DNA of 64,000 nt from Streptococcus thermophilus (GCF_010120595.1 NZ_CP038020.1:2038269-2102268); one strand, 5' to 3'. Shown: positions 9,465 through 21,669, counted from the stretch's first letter. Program-made: numbers and translations. Notes: generated by a model not told the origin, from the letters alone.

Positions 9465-9702
9465 GTTTATTCCTTTTTAATTTTTTGATGTTTTTCTTAG
9501 ATGATAGGGTCGCTCGTAAACTTTGGGTTCCATGGCTAATTTTTTGAGCTTAAAGTTTCAAAAATTTCGAATCCACGTAACATAGTATGTTGCTTGGATT
9601 ACTATCAGGGCGAAAAACACATTGTTTGCTTATGGCTTAACTCTAGGCAAACTTTATGATCATTGAAAAGACTTTTTTATACTTTTAACTGCTTCATTAG
9701 GT

Positions 9703-10821
9703 TTAAATAATTGCTTTTCGCACAACGACACCAACGCCTTCTGGTGCCCAGGCAGCAACGATGGTTGGTTGGTCTGCTTTCCCTTGAACACGAATCCAGC
9801 CTAATCCTGAAAAGACAACGTCTGTCTTATCTTTGATAGTGAACTCGTGACGGACTAGTTTTGGAAAATCAGCCAATTCCTTAGGCCCAGGTGGCATAAG
9901 GAGACTTCCAACGTGCTTGTCATAAAAGGCATCTGCGCCGTCAAGTTTGGTACGGTGAAGCTTTAGATTATTGTCAAAGAAGGCTGTAAAACCTTGTTTA
10001 TCACCATCAATGAAGTCAAAACGTCCTAGTCCACCTAGAAATAGGGTTTGGCCTGCATTTAACTGATAAGTCTTCGGTTTGATTTCCTTCTTAGGACTAA
10101 CGTATTTGAGGTACTTAGCTGACAGATAGTGCGCCATCTGGTGACGGTGTATAATTCCTGGTGTATCAAAAATATAGCTACCATCATCTAATGGAATTTC
10201 AATCTTATCAAGGGTCGTTCCTGGGAAACGAGAGGTTGTGATAACATCCTTATCACCAGTAATTTCTTTGATGATGGCATTGATTAAGGTTGATTTACCA
10301 ACATTCGTAACACCAACAACATAGACATCACGACCCTTACGGAGGGCTTCAATACGTTGAATCAGCTCTTTAATAGCATGATGATTTTGAGCAGATGTCA
10401 ACATGACATCCACAGGACGCATCCCTTCTTCGTGGGCACGTTCTGTCAACCATTGAGTTACCTTACCGTCTTTAACGGATTTAGGTAGGATATCCTTTTT
10501 ATTTCCAACCAAGAGCACATCATTACCCGAAACAAAGCGTGATAAGCCTGGGATGATTGATCCATTAAAATCGAAAATATCAACAACATTAACAACGAGG
10601 GCATCACTATCACCAACTTCATGAAGTAATTTTAAAAATTCATCATCAGTGATATGGACATCCACAATCTCATTGTAATGACGAAGACGGAAACAGCGCT
10701 GGCAGTATAGCTCACCTGTTTCCTCGACCTTTTTAATAGAGCTAGCAGGTGTGAAACCTGCTTTTTCTTTATCCTCTGTTTGAATTTGGGCTCCACACCC
10801 AATACAAAATAATTCTTCCAT
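9703..10821 (-). CDS. yqeH: Ribosome biogenesis GTPase YqeH
   Basis: A 372-residue circularly permuted GTPase. An N-terminal zinc finger (CIGC ... CQRC) precedes the G4 motif NKKD, which comes before the Walker A GVTNVGKST and the G3 motif DTPG. This order is diagnostic of YqeH. The C-terminal part (about 230-372) is the RNA- or protein-binding region. It acts in 30S subunit assembly. Its start overlaps the yqeG stop by one base. Confidence 0.95.
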   Translation of the reverse strand: MEELFCIGCGAQIQTEDKEKAGFTPASSIKKVEETGELYCQRCFRLRHYNEIVDVHITDDEFLKLLHEVGDSDALVVNVVDIFDFNGSIIPGLSRFVSGNDVLLVGNKKDILPKSVKDGKVTQWLTERAHEEGMRPVDVMLTSAQNHHAIKELIQRIEALRKGRDVYVVGVTNVGKSTLINAIIKEITGDKDVITTSRFPGTTLDKIEIPLDDGSYIFDTPGIIHRHQMAHYLSAKYLKYVSPKKEIKPKTYQLNAGQTLFLGGLGRFDFIDGDKQGFTAFFDNNLKLHRTKLDGADAFYDKHVGSLLMPPGPKELADFPKLVRHEFTIKDKTDVVFSGLGWIRVQGKADQPTIVAAWAPEGVGVVVRKAII

Positions 10822-11348
10822 TAAATTCCTTTGTTGAAGGTCATTGGACCATATGCTTTTTCAATCTTTTTCCACATGCGACGTTCACGCCAACGGTTAA
10901 ACTTGGTTACCCAAGAATCGGATTTCACCAAAGGCTTAACCAAAATCGAGCGAATACCTGCTCGGTGGCTAGCCCTAATGTCAGTCATGAGCTGGTCACC
11001 CACCATTACAACCTCTTCACGGTTAAAGTGATAGCGTTCAATCGCTTCATTAATGCCTTTAGTGAAAGGCTTCATGGCACGACTCACGAAATCTACATGG
11101 AAATTGGCAACTGCACGTTCAACACGTTTATGTTTATTGTTGGAGACCACAACCACTGGAATGTCAGCCTCTGTCATCTCATCTAACCAAGCTCGTAGCT
11201 CAGGAGTCCCATCAGGGTTGTTCCAAGCAATCAAGGTATTGTCCAAATCGACCAAGACGGTACGAATACCGTGTTCACGTAGCTGGTCAGGTTTCAAATC
11301 ATAAACAGCCTCCACCATAAACTGGGGCCTATAATCGTCTATACTCAT
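10821..11348 (-). CDS. yqeG: YqeG, HAD IIIA-type phosphatase
   Basis: A 175-residue HAD-family protein. It has the nucleophile motif VDLDNTLIAW (Asp about 33 and 35), the Ser/Thr motif VVVSNNKHKR and the acidic motif VMVGDQLMTDI. It is the first gene of the yqeG-yqeH operon. The substrate is unknown; the conserved linkage to YqeH suggests a ribosome- or nucleotide-related role. Confidence 0.92.
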   Translation of the reverse strand: MSIDDYRPQFMVEAVYDLKPDQLREHGIRTVLVDLDNTLIAWNNPDGTPELRAWLDEMTEADIPVVVVSNNKHKRVERAVANFHVDFVSRAMKPFTKGINEAIERYHFNREEVVMVGDQLMTDIRASHRAGIRSILVKPLVKSDSWVTKFNRWRERRMWKKIEKAYGPMTFNKGI

Positions 11349-11484
11349 TTTCTCTCCAAAGTGTTAGTTTACTTCTTATTTTACCATAATTTTAAGGTTT
11401 ATGTGTGGAACTTAAGTCCTATTTTTTAAGAACAACCTTTACAGAACAATAAAGAAAAGAACCAAAATCACTCAGGCTCCATTC

Positions 11485-12399
11485 TTATCTCTGAATTTTT
11501 TCTTTTGTTAGGGCAACTAAATTCTTAAGCGATATGATGATGACAGCAAGAACAATTAAAATCATTCCAACCACATCAATGGCAAAGAAGCGGTCACCCA
11601 TAATTAATACGGTCAAAATGACCGATGTTACGGGTTCCACCGAGGCTAAAAGACTCCCTTTGACAGCTCCAACCATGGCCGTCCCCTTAAGGAAAATGGT
11701 GTAAGCAAAGAGTGTCCCAATGAAGACCAAACCAAAAAGCGCTAAGAGATTTCCACCGGTCAAAGGAAGCTTATACTTCCAAGCTTGGATAGCAATCGGA
11801 AAGACCAAACCACCAAGTAACATGCCTAGGCCAATAACAATCAGACTGCCCCATTTTTCAATGGCCTTAGCAGGCAGTAAGATATAAAGTGCATAGGTCA
11901 CTGCCTAAAAGAGGCCCCAGAACAAGCCGATAGGCGTAATGGCCAGCTCTGTCACCTGACCATGCGTTGCGATAATAAATGTTCCCGCAATAGCCATGAT
12001 AATCGCTACCAACTCTGAAACCATTGGAAATCTACGGTTCTTAGCACACACAAAAGTCAGAATGAGTACTGGCGTGACATACTGCAAGACCGTCGCAGTC
12101 CCTGCATTGGTATGCTGAATGGCACTAAGATAGGCATACTGATTCAAGACCAAACCAAAGAGTGCAAATAAGGCGATACTTACTAAGGTTTTCTTATCTT
12201 TAAGTGCTGAAACTAATTTTTCTGACTGCCTAAAAAAGACCGAAGCTGTCAGCAAAATCCCAGCTAGAATTAAACGTAAACTCGTTAAAAGATTAACATT
12301 AACCCCATGAGCCATCAGGTATTGACCCGAAACTCCTGAAAATCCCCAAGCAATTCCAGCAACCAAGACCATCAGACTCCCTTTTAATTGTTTAGACAT
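11485..12399 (-). pseudogene. EamA/DMT transporter, interrupted by one in-frame stop
   Basis: Together the two halves encode a ten-helix drug/metabolite-type permease of about 304 residues. The N-terminal half ends ...IGLFWGLF at a TAG (11905-11907). The same frame continues immediately with AVTYALYILLPAKAIEKWG, so the only lesion is a nonsense codon, probably from a Ser codon (TCG or TCA). A GTG at 11899-11901 could start a C-terminal fragment. Both EamA repeats are otherwise intact. The substrate is unknown. Suppression would restore the full protein, but decay is more likely given the neighbours. Confidence 0.85.
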
Positions 12400-12466
12400 G
12401 TGTTTTCCTCGATTATGATAATGCCTATTTATTATAACACAGGGAGTCGTAAATCAGTAGATAACT

Positions 12467-12859
12467 TCAGAAAAAATATACTCTTTTTCTTGAGGAATTT
12501 TCAAGCCACCAACCTATAATCCAGCCAAGAACTAAAAGATAATTTTCAAGTGCACCAATAGCGTTGACTGAGTGACGGTATTGAAGATAGCTAAGGAAAT
12601 GATTAGTCCCAATCCCAAGACCTCCAATAATCAAAGCCATTAGAACAGCTCTCATATAAAACCAATCGTACTTGAGATTAACAGTAATCAGGATGACAAG
12701 AACTGTTACATTCCAAATACCAATCTCCCTCTGCCATCCGACAGAAATGCCGTAACCCGAATGACTTCCCATATAAGTTGGGAAGAATAGCTGAAAAATA
12801 ATAGCACCAGTCATGGCGAGTATGACGAGGATAAAAAGGACTCTTAAGAATTTGTTCAT
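12467..12859 (-). CDS. Small four-helix membrane protein
   Basis: The 130-residue product has four hydrophobic segments, about residues 5-27, 46-62, 68-88 and 105-118, and a basic C-terminal tail SSRKRVYFF. RBS GGAGTTACCCC precedes the ATG. I do not recognise the family. It stands alone between the broken DMT transporter and gatB. Confidence 0.6.
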   Translation of the reverse strand: MNKFLRVLFILVILAMTGAIIFQLFFPTYMGSHSGYGISVGWQREIGIWNVTVLVILITVNLKYDWFYMRAVLMALIIGGLGIGTNHFLSYLQYRHSVNAIGALENYLLVLGWIIGWWLENSSRKRVYFF

Positions 12860-12920
12860 GGGGTAACTCCTAAAATCTATTTATAATAAACTTCTTGACT
12901 AGTCTAACACAAATATTGCA

Positions 12921-12954
12921 AATAAAGAACCAACCTTTCGGCTGGTTCTTTATT
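12921..12954 (-). terminator. Bidirectional terminator after gatB
   Basis: A 12-bp hairpin (12924-12935 with 12940-12951, one G-U pair, loop of four) has AT-rich flanks on both sides. It lies just past the gatB stop. Confidence 0.75.
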
Positions 12955-12956
12955 TA

Positions 12957-14399
12957 TCAATCTTCTTTCAACTTAGCCAATTCTTGGGCAAGTAACTTGA
13001 GGGCTACTTGTGGGTTTGCTTGGCCTTTAGTTGCTTTCATGAGGAAGCCTGTGAAGGCCTTGTCAGCATTACGTTTACCTGACTTGAAGTCGGCTATGGC
13101 TGCTTCATTATCTGCAAAGACTTGGTGGATGATTGGAATCAAGACTTCAGGATCTGAAATCTGTACCAATCCAGCTTTTTCGACGTATTCACGCGCACCG
13201 CCACCGTTTTTCGCCAAATGAACGAATACTTTCTTGGCAATCTTAGATGAGATGGTGCCATCTTCGATGATAGCAATCATTTCTACCAAGTTTTCGGGTG
13301 TCAATTGGATTTCTTCAAGCGTTTTGCCTTCTGCGTTCAAGAACTGAGCGACTTCACCTTGAAGCCAGTTAGAGACTTGTTTGGCGTCTCCACCAAGGGC
13401 TACGGCTGCTTCAAAGAAGTCAGAAGTAACCTTCGTAGCTGTCAATTGGTTGGCATCATAGTCAGACAAACCAAGCTCTGCCACATAGCGAGCACGGCGG
13501 TCTTTTGGAAATTCTGGTAACTCCGTACGCATTTCCTCAATCCACTCATCTGAGATTTCAAACAATGGAAGGTCTGGTTCTGGGAAGTAACGGTAATCTG
13601 CTGCTCCTTCTTTGACACGCATAAGGATTGTGCTCTTGCTGGCTTCATCATAACGGCGTGTTTCTTGACGAATGACACCACCTGAGCGCAAGATTTTCGC
13701 TTGACGTTGCACTTCGTATTCAAGACCTTTGCGGACATTCGAGAAGGAGTTCAAGTTTTTCAACTCCGTCTTGGTACCAAATTCCTCTTGACCATATGGA
13801 CGAAGGGAAATATTGGCATCCACACGCATAGATCCTTCTTCCATCTTGACATCAGAAATGCCTGTGTATTGGATGACTTCTTTGAGAGCTGTCAAATAAG
13901 CGTAGGCTTCTTCAGGAGAACGCATATCGGCTTCAGATACAATCTCGATCAATGGCACCCCTTGACGGTTAAGGTCAACATAAGAGAAACCGTCTGTTCC
14001 ATGCGTGTTCTTACCGGCATCTTCTTCCAAGTGAGCCCGTTCAATCCTGATTTTCTTAGTTGTTCCGTCTTCCAATTGCACTTCAATCCAACCGTTATAA
14101 CCGATTGGCTCGTCAAATTGCGAAATTTGGTAGGCTTTTGGATTATCAGGATAGAAGTAGTTCTTACGGTCAAAGTGCATGTGCTGGTGGATATCCATAT
14201 TCAGCGCCAAAGCGGCCTTGATTCCAGCGTCCACAACACCCTTGTTCAAGACAGGAAGTACCCCTGGGAAAGACCAGTCGATTACATTAGTATTGGTATT
14301 TTGCTCGTTCCCAAAGTGAGCAGAGGTTGGTGAGAAAATTTTTGAGTTTGTATTCAATTCAACGTGGACTTCAAGTCCGATGACTGTTTCAAAGTTCAT
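12957..14399 (-). CDS. gatB: Asp/Glu-tRNA amidotransferase subunit B
   Basis: A 480-residue GatB of normal length. It has the [12 protein letters not shown] start, the [15 protein letters not shown] motif and a C-terminal YqeY-like tRNA-binding tail (about 330-480). Within GatCAB it activates the side chain of misacylated Glu-tRNA(Gln)/Asp-tRNA(Asn) with ATP for amidation. It overlaps the gatA stop by one base; the operon order is gatC-gatA-gatB. Confidence 0.97.
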   Translation of the reverse strand: MNFETVIGLEVHVELNTNSKIFSPTSAHFGNEQNTNTNVIDWSFPGVLPVLNKGVVDAGIKAALALNMDIHQHMHFDRKNYFYPDNPKAYQISQFDEPIGYNGWIEVQLEDGTTKKIRIERAHLEEDAGKNTHGTDGFSYVDLNRQGVPLIEIVSEADMRSPEEAYAYLTALKEVIQYTGISDVKMEEGSMRVDANISLRPYGQEEFGTKTELKNLNSFSNVRKGLEYEVQRQAKILRSGGVIRQETRRYDEASKSTILMRVKEGAADYRYFPEPDLPLFEISDEWIEEMRTELPEFPKDRRARYVAELGLSDYDANQLTATKVTSDFFEAAVALGGDAKQVSNWLQGEVAQFLNAEGKTLEEIQLTPENLVEMIAIIEDGTISSKIAKKVFVHLAKNGGGAREYVEKAGLVQISDPEVLIPIIHQVFADNEAAIADFKSGKRNADKAFTGFLMKATKGQANPQVALKLLAQELAKLKED

Positions 14400-15865
14400 T
14401 AATTGTCACCTCCAAAAATCACGGGTTGTTGCTTATGGTAATCCGTTGTAGCTTCAAAAGCAGCTGCGGCTTGATAGATGGTCTCTTCAGAATACTTAGG
14501 ACCAATCAACTGCAAACCAACTGGAAGACCTTGCGCAAAACCTGCAGGAATCGAAATCCCTGGAAGACCTGCCAAGTTAACTGGAGTGGTCAACAAGTCC
14601 GCCAAGTACATGGCAACAGGATCATGATTGAGCGTATCCAAATCGAAAGCTACGCTTGGAGCTGTAGGACCAAGGATGAGATCGTAATCCGCAAAGACTT
14701 TTTCGAAGTCTTGGATGATGAGGGTACGAACTTGACCAGCTTTCTTGTAGTAAGCATCGTAGTAACCAGATGACAAACTAAAGGTACCCAGCATGATACG
14801 ACGTTTGACTTCATCACCAAAGCCTTGGCTACGAGTGTTTACGTAGATGTCATCCAAGTTCTTGGCATCTTCCGCACGGAAACCATAGCGAATGCCATCG
14901 AAACGTTGCAAGTTTGAAGAGGCTTCAGATGAAGCAATGATGTAGTAGACAGCAACCCCGTATTTAGAATGAGGCAGGCTGACTTCCTCGACTGTTGCTC
15001 CCAATTTTTCAAAGTGCTTAGCCGCATCGAGGATGGTTTCTTTAACTTCTGGGTCAATCCCTTCCCCAAGGTATTCCTTAGGAAGAGCAATCTTCATGCC
15101 TTTGATGTCTTGACCAATCTTAGAAGTAAAATCGGCTATGCGGACTGGCGCAGATGTTGAATCCTTAGCATCTTCACTGGCAATAACATTGAGCAATTGG
15201 GCATTTTCCTTAACAGTTTGTGAGAACGTACCAATCTGGTCAAGTGAGCTACCAAAAGCAATGAGACCGAAACGAGAAACCGTTCCGTAAGTTGGCTTAA
15301 GGCCAACAATCCCGTTAAAGGCAGCCGGTTGGCGGATAGAGCCACCTGTATCTGAACCAAGAGACAAACGGACTTGACCTGAAGCTACAGCTGCTGCCGA
15401 ACCACTAGATGACCCACCAGGAACCTTGCTGTGATCCCAAGCATTCTTGGTTGATCCATAGTAAGAAGTCTCACCAGATCCACCCATGGCAAATTCATCC
15501 ATGTTAGTTTTCCCGATGACAATCATATCTTTAGCTTTGGCATTAGCAACCGCTGTCGCATCAAAAATAGGCTCGTAGTTATAGAGCATTTTTGAGGCCG
15601 CAGTCGTCAAAATGCCGTCAGTAGAGATATTGTCTTTGACAGCGAATGGAATCCCTGACAGGAGGTTGTCAGCATCGATTCCTTTTTCGTCAATGGCCTT
15701 AGCTTGTGCAAGGGCAGCTTCTTCTGCTACTGTCACAAAGGCATTGACTGCTTCTTCACGCGCCTTGATATCGTCAATGGTCGCTTGTGTCAATTCGGTT
15801 GCTGAAATTTCCTTAGAGACAAGGAGATTGTGCAACTCTTCAATGGTTTTATTGTTGAATGACAT
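14399..15865 (-). CDS. gatA: Asp/Glu-tRNA amidotransferase subunit A
   Basis: A 488-residue amidase-signature enzyme. It has the catalytic Lys in PFAVKDNI, the Gly/Ser-rich [14 protein letters not shown] loop and the nucleophile Ser in [12 protein letters not shown]. GatA hydrolyses glutamine and passes ammonia to GatB. It is joined by one-base overlaps to gatC and gatB. Confidence 0.97.
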   Translation of the reverse strand: MSFNNKTIEELHNLLVSKEISATELTQATIDDIKAREEAVNAFVTVAEEAALAQAKAIDEKGIDADNLLSGIPFAVKDNISTDGILTTAASKMLYNYEPIFDATAVANAKAKDMIVIGKTNMDEFAMGGSGETSYYGSTKNAWDHSKVPGGSSSGSAAAVASGQVRLSLGSDTGGSIRQPAAFNGIVGLKPTYGTVSRFGLIAFGSSLDQIGTFSQTVKENAQLLNVIASEDAKDSTSAPVRIADFTSKIGQDIKGMKIALPKEYLGEGIDPEVKETILDAAKHFEKLGATVEEVSLPHSKYGVAVYYIIASSEASSNLQRFDGIRYGFRAEDAKNLDDIYVNTRSQGFGDEVKRRIMLGTFSLSSGYYDAYYKKAGQVRTLIIQDFEKVFADYDLILGPTAPSVAFDLDTLNHDPVAMYLADLLTTPVNLAGLPGISIPAGFAQGLPVGLQLIGPKYSEETIYQAAAAFEATTDYHKQQPVIFGGDN

Positions 15866-16167
15866 TAGGCATCTCCTCCATCTTCTAGGATAGCTGGTAC
15901 TTTGATATAGTAATTGTCTTTTTCAGGTACATTTTTAAACAAACGGTCACGGTCAGTCCCTTTTTCAGCAACATCCGGACGCAGTACAGTCTTGCGGTCC
16001 GCCATGGTCGTTGTTGGGGCAACACCAGTTGTGTCCACTTCTTCCAACAATTCCACCATATCAACAATCTTCGATAAGGTTGTCGCAAACTCAGCTGTCT
16101 CTTCTGGAGAGAATTTCAATTTTGAAAGATTGGCAACGTGGGTTACCTCTTCTTGCGTAATTTTCAT
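15865..16167 (-). CDS. gatC: Asp/Glu-tRNA amidotransferase subunit C
   Basis: A 100-residue GatC starting [15 protein letters not shown] at 16167, with AAAGGAAG upstream. An upstream in-frame ATG at 16200 would add eleven atypical residues and lacks a good RBS. GatC wraps around and stabilises GatA-GatB. First gene of the gatCAB operon. Confidence 0.95.
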   Translation of the reverse strand: MKITQEEVTHVANLSKLKFSPEETAEFATTLSKIVDMVELLEEVDTTGVAPTTTMADRKTVLRPDVAEKGTDRDRLFKNVPEKDNYYIKVPAILEDGGDA

Positions 16168-16242
16168 CTTGCTTCCTTTCGTGAAATGATGATTTTTCAA
16201 TACCCTCTATTTTACCATAATTTAGCCTAATTTGCTGGGAGG

Positions 16243-16280
16243 ATAAAAAAACTGTAGCAACTTTTTTGTCACTACAGTTT
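16243..16280 (-). terminator. Terminator after the glycosyltransferase relic
   Basis: Read on the minus strand, AAACTGTAG pairs with CTACAGTTT (16249-16257/16272-16280) and is followed by a T run. It separates the broken glycosyltransferases from gatC. Confidence 0.7.
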
Positions 16281-16341
16281 ACCAATATACAGCTTTTTCA
16301 AAACAGTTATCGTATGGGTATCAAGAGCTTTCTCCAGGCTT

Positions 16342-16977
16342 CTAACATTTCTGGTTCAAATAATGTTTTGCCAGGTCGTATGAGGATTGGTACATAGACT
16401 CAAGATCACTTTCTAAGGCAAATAAAATCTTATCGGCCATCTGAGAAACAAGTAAATCCTCATCCATAGTCTCGCTATAAGGGACCAGATACCCATTCTC
16501 AGCATCTTTGATGAAGATTTTGCTCTTTTTGATGGGCAAGAGCAACAGCTCTAATGCCAAATCCGTTTAAATCTACTTCAAAAAGTGGTAACAAATCCTG
16601 CGTGAAAATCATATCACAGTCTAAATATAAAACGCGATTTTCTTGAACAAACTCAGGAATCACATAACGGAAAAAAAGTCGTATAATGAATATACGTACT
16701 CGGAAGCGAAAATTGTTTAAAGCTTTCTGCAGACATACGGCAATTGAGAATTTCCGAATCAATAGCAGCCAAACGACTATTCATAAGGGAAAACTAATCT
16801 GTCGGTAAATTCTCATTTAGCACATAAATTTTCCACTACCCTTGGTGTGCACGTAAAGACTAAAGATCCAGCTCTAACTTTTCCATATAGAGATGGCTCT
16901 GCTATAAATACAACTGATTTTTTACCCAAATTTTCTCCATCTCAAACTTTAATAAGAATATCATTTTTAGAAAACAT
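16342..16977 (-). pseudogene. Chimeric glycosyltransferase relic (GT8 N-part plus GT4 tail)
   Basis: Joining frames recovers a GT8 enzyme: KKSVVFIAEPSLYGKV, then IFSLYVHTKG, KIYVLNENLPTD with TAG where Trp is expected, and FSLMNSRLAAIDSEILN. After a +1 shift in a T7 run near 16675 it continues RYVIPEFVQENRVLYLDCDMIF with the DxD-type motif. Near 16530 the frame changes again into a GT4-like tail, ENGYLVPYSETMDEDLLV. At least three frameshifts and one stop are present. GT8 and GT4 enzymes co-occur in loci that glycosylate Ser-rich adhesins, so this may be the last trace of such a locus. Confidence 0.75.
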
Positions 16978-16994
16978 TACAATTTCTACCCCTT

Positions 16995-17022
16995 ACAAAA
17001 AAGCCAGTCCAAAGGCTGACTT
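16995..17022 (-). terminator. Terminator after the GH1 pseudogene
   Basis: The minus strand reads AAGTCAG, an 8-base loop, CTGGCTT (17001-17007/17016-17022), then a T run. Confidence 0.7.
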
Positions 17023-17099
17023 CAATCGGAGATCAATTTTCTTTCAGTGCTTGCTAGATTCGTAAAATTGAACCCAGACTAGCACACAGCTCAAATCCA

Positions 17100-18541
<1,442 letters not shown>

Positions 18542-18651
18542 TATTCTACCTCTTATATATTTCGACTTAATATAGTAATAGTATACAATAGCCTGTAATC
18601 CTTTTCTTATAGTAAACTACGGAAAACTGATACTATCCTATGATTTCAGAC

Positions 18652-18684
18652 AAAGAATTGAGAGTAGGATAACTTCCTACTCTC
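18652..18684 (-). terminator. Terminator after msrA
   Basis: A perfect 10-bp hairpin GAGAGTAGGA/TCCTACTCTC (18660-18669/18675-18684) is followed on the minus strand by AATTCTTTG, a weak T tract. Confidence 0.55.
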
Positions 18685-18693
18685 GATGATGAC

Positions 18694-19203
18694 TTATTTC
18701 CAATTTTCTTCTAAAAATTGGTGACGAATAGTGCTACTCTGCGCATAACGTTCAGGATTAGTCTTATAAAATCCCTGATGGTAAGCTTCGGCTTCGTAGA
18801 AAGTCTCCGCAGGTTCAATCTTTGTCACGATTGGACGGTCAAAACGTCCTGAGGCTTGAAGATTAGCCTTAGATTGTTCAGCAATTTTCTTTTGACGCTC
18901 ATCAAAATAATAAATCACAGGACGGTAATTATCACCACGATCCTCAAATTGTCCAAAAGCATCCGTCGGATCGGTCTGTGCCCAATAAATTTCGACTAAA
19001 TCAGCAAAAGAAATAATTTCTGGATCAAAGATAATCTCCACTGCCTCGGTGTGCCCCGTCGTTTTACGACATACCTCCTCGTAAGTTGGGTTTGGTACAT
19101 GTCATCCAGTATAACCAGAGCGAACAGATAGAATACCTTCTTGCTCCTCAAAAGGTTGCACCATGCACCAGAAGCACCCTCCGGCAAAAATAGCTCTTTC
19201 CAT
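18694..19203 (-). pseudogene. msrA: Peptide methionine sulfoxide reductase MsrA with nonsense codon
   Basis: From the ATG at 19203 the frame reads [20 protein letters not shown], with the active-site Cys in GCFWC. It then meets TGA at 19102-19104 in [19 protein letters not shown], where Gly is expected, so a single substitution (GGA to TGA) explains it. The rest, through [13 protein letters not shown] to the C-terminus, is intact; the full length would be 169 residues. Any product restarting at the GTG at 19041 would lack the catalytic Cys. MsrA repairs oxidised methionine. Confidence 0.9.
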
Positions 19204-19214
19204 AGCGTCCTCTC

Positions 19215-20065
19215 TTACCAAACTGGTTCATCCAAACCTTGAGATGATTTCTTGATGATTCCTTTGACTTCGTCAGTATGATAAGCCTTGATAACTTTCT
19301 TGATAGCATCAGCCTTATCTGATTTTTCCCAACCTTTTTGGGCTACAAGTAGATTGTACCATTGCTTGGTATTTTACTAGCAGGCTCTACGTAGATAGCT
19401 GTCTTAGGATCAATACCAGCCTCTGTAACGAAGTCATTATTAATAATGGCCGCATCGACAGAATCAATGTTGGCAGCTGTCTGAGCAGCATCAACTTCTC
19501 TGATATTTAAATTCTTGCTATTTTCACTAACATCAGTCAACTTAGCCTTGTCATTTGCACCTACACTAAGTTTAATCAAGCCAGCAGACTGCAAGAGATT
19601 AAGGGCACGACTTTCATTAACGGCATCATTTGGAATGGCAATCGTAGCACCTTCTGGCAACTCTTTAATATCCTTATACTTGTTCTTACCACCCTCTGTA
19701 CCAGAATAGACACGGAAAGCTGTGAAATAAGTCTCAGCAATTGGTACCAAGTCAGTCTTATGATCCGAGTTCCAGTTATCAAGGAAATTATAGTGTTGGA
19801 AAGCATTAATATCAATATCACCATTATTGAGGGCTACGTTTGGTTGAGAATAGTCCGTAAACTCGCTAAACTTAAGCGTAATTCCCTCTTTTTTCAAGAT
19901 TTCTTCGATCTTATCCCAGCGTGCTTGTTCAGACTCACTCTTAGCCATGGTCCCTACTCGAACCACCGTCTGATCCTTAGCAGCATCCTTACCACAAGCT
20001 GCCAAAATACCTACAGAAGCAACAGCGATAGCCACAAAACCTAATAATCGTTTTATTTTCATCAT
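19215..20065 (-). pseudogene. metQ: MetQ-type methionine-binding lipoprotein, frameshifted
   Basis: A NLPA/MetQ family substrate-binding protein with signal peptide and lipobox LAAC. The mature domain reads ...FSEFTDYSQPNVALNNGDIDINAFQHYNFL. Near 19371-19377 the frame breaks after EPASK: in another frame TKQWYNLLVAQKGWEKSD continues to the natural end LDEPVW at 19215, consistent with loss of one A from an A run. About 45 C-terminal residues are lost. It would feed D/L-methionine to MetNP. It lies directly upstream of the broken msrA, so two methionine-related genes have decayed side by side. Confidence 0.88.
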
Positions 20066-20161
20066 TTTTCTCCTCTCAGATGAATCAATGCCTTTAGTCT
20101 AACACGAATATATCCGCTTGACTAATTCATATTCTTAATCAGTTGATAGAGAGGAATTATC

Positions 20162-20191
20162 AAAAAAAGAGTAAGAACCAACTCTTACTCT
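20162..20191 (-). terminator. Terminator overlapping the cysteine-hydrolase stop
   Basis: AGAGTAAGA pairs with TCTTACTCT (20168-20176/20183-20191). On the minus strand a run of seven T follows. The stop codon of the gene lies inside the stem. Confidence 0.85.
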
Positions 20192-20736
20192 ACAATTGTC
20201 GCTCCAAGAACATTTTTAAAATGCCCAATGGCAAAATCATGTGCTTCTGTCGTCAAGGAGGCTGTTGCACTCTCTACCACCTCGATATCATAGCCCAAAT
20301 TATAAGCATCAATAGCCGTATGTAACACACAAATATCTGTTAAAACTCCCGTCAAAACGACTGTTGTCACACGACGCTCACGCAAACGAATATCCAAATC
20401 TGTTCCTGAAAAAGCTGAATAGTGACGTTTGTCCATCCAAAAGACACGATGATCATCCTTGATGGCATCATATACACCAGCCAACTTACCATAAAGTTCT
20501 CGCCCAGCTGTCCCTGCAATATTGTGAGGCGGAAAGAGTTTAGTCTCAGGATGGAAAGTATCCCCCTCATCATGTCGGTCCATAGCCACAAAGATATAAT
20601 CTCCATTGTCATAGGCTTCTTGCGTTACCTGAGCAATGCGATCTTCAATGGCTTGGGCAGGCTTACCAGCCGTCAACTTCTCATCATCTGCTACAAAGTC
20701 ATAAGAGTAATCAATTGAAATCAATGCTTTTGTCAT
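20185..20736 (-). CDS. Isochorismatase-family cysteine hydrolase (nicotinamidase-like)
   Basis: A 183-residue protein with the catalytic triad: Asp in LISIDYSYDF, Lys in WMDKRHYSAF and Cys in LTDICVLHTA. A metal-site-like D-x-H is seen in AMDRHDEGDTF. Similar streptococcal proteins are annotated as nicotinamidase PncA, which converts nicotinamide to nicotinate for NAD salvage; that substrate is not proven here. It follows codY on the same strand, with a terminator between them. Confidence 0.85.
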   Translation of the reverse strand: MTKALISIDYSYDFVADDEKLTAGKPAQAIEDRIAQVTQEAYDNGDYIFVAMDRHDEGDTFHPETKLFPPHNIAGTAGRELYGKLAGVYDAIKDDHRVFWMDKRHYSAFSGTDLDIRLRERRVTTVVLTGVLTDICVLHTAIDAYNLGYDIEVVESATASLTTEAHDFAIGHFKNVLGATIVE

Positions 20737-20752
20737 ATTACCTTCTCCTTTT

Positions 20753-20786
20753 AAAAAAAGTGGGGCAGCCTCAACCTACCTCACTT
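20753..20786 (-). terminator. codY terminator
   Basis: The minus strand reads AAGTGAGG, an imperfect inner stem, CCCCACTT and then T7. It lies 13 bases after the codY stop. Confidence 0.8.
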
Positions 20787-20798
20787 CTATTCAATGTT

Positions 20799-21584
20799 TT
20801 ATTCGTATTCTTTCAATTTGTCGTAGATACCTTCGTTAAGGACTTTAAGGTAAGTACCTTTCATACCAAGCGAACGACTTTCAATAATACCAGCTGATTC
20901 TAATTTACGAAGAGCATTAACAATAACAGAACGAGTGATTCCGATACGGTCCGCGATAACAGAGGCTGTCAAACGACCTTCTAAACCGTCCAACTCATTC
21001 AAGATAGCTGAAACTGCCTTGATTTCTGAGTAAGACAATGTATTAATAGCCATATTAATAGCTGTTTGTTTACGAATCGTTTCTTCCAAGTTTTCTGTTT
21101 GAAGATGCAACAATTGCAAACCAACTACTGTAGATGCAATCTCAACCAAGATAAGGTCGTCGTCCACAAAATCATGGTCGTTACGCCAAATAATGAAAGA
21201 ACCAAGACGCATACCACCACCATAGATTGGTGCAATTGTAGTCAAACCGTCAGGGAAATCATCTTTTAATTCCACTGGGAAGATGGTCAAGTCACTGTCA
21301 ATACCGATATTTTCTTGAGTATCATAAACACGGCTGATACCACGTATGTATTCCTCTGGAAGTTGTTTAGCTTTAAAAAACTCTTCCACACGGTCATTGT
21401 TGGTTTTGTATTTCATAGCAAAACCAAGGAGAGCACCTCCACCATTTACAATAGCAGCATTACAATCAATAATATCTGCCAACTGAGCAGCCATGTTGTT
21501 GTATGGAAGATCTCCTTCCAAACTATCTACTGAGCGTTGCAAGATAGAAGTAATTTTACGTGTTTTATCAAGCAAATTTGCCAT
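20799..21584 (-). CDS. codY: CodY, GTP/branched-chain amino-acid-sensing repressor
   Basis: From the ATG giving [16 protein letters not shown] the protein has 261 residues, the normal CodY length; an upstream ATG five codons earlier is less likely. The N-terminal GAF domain (about 1-155) binds isoleucine/valine. The C-terminal winged helix shows [26 protein letters not shown], nearly invariant in CodY. It represses amino-acid uptake and synthesis genes when nutrients are plentiful. A near-consensus CodY box upstream suggests autoregulation. Confidence 0.97.
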   Translation of the reverse strand: MANLLDKTRKITSILQRSVDSLEGDLPYNNMAAQLADIIDCNAAIVNGGGALLGFAMKYKTNNDRVEEFFKAKQLPEEYIRGISRVYDTQENIGIDSDLTIFPVELKDDFPDGLTTIAPIYGGGMRLGSFIIWRNDHDFVDDDLILVEIASTVVGLQLLHLQTENLEETIRKQTAINMAINTLSYSEIKAVSAILNELDGLEGRLTASVIADRIGITRSVIVNALRKLESAGIIESRSLGMKGTYLKVLNEGIYDKLKEYE

Positions 21585-21669
21585 TTTTATTGTCTTCACT
21601 TTCTATTTATAATCTTAATAATCACAGGTCCTGTACCAAGCATATCCGTTAAGATCCGCTAGCACTATC

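Noticed and set aside
13701..14333. Long open plus-strand frames antisense to gatB and to other core genes
   Set aside because: They mirror strongly coding genes on the other strand and have no RBS or family resemblance.
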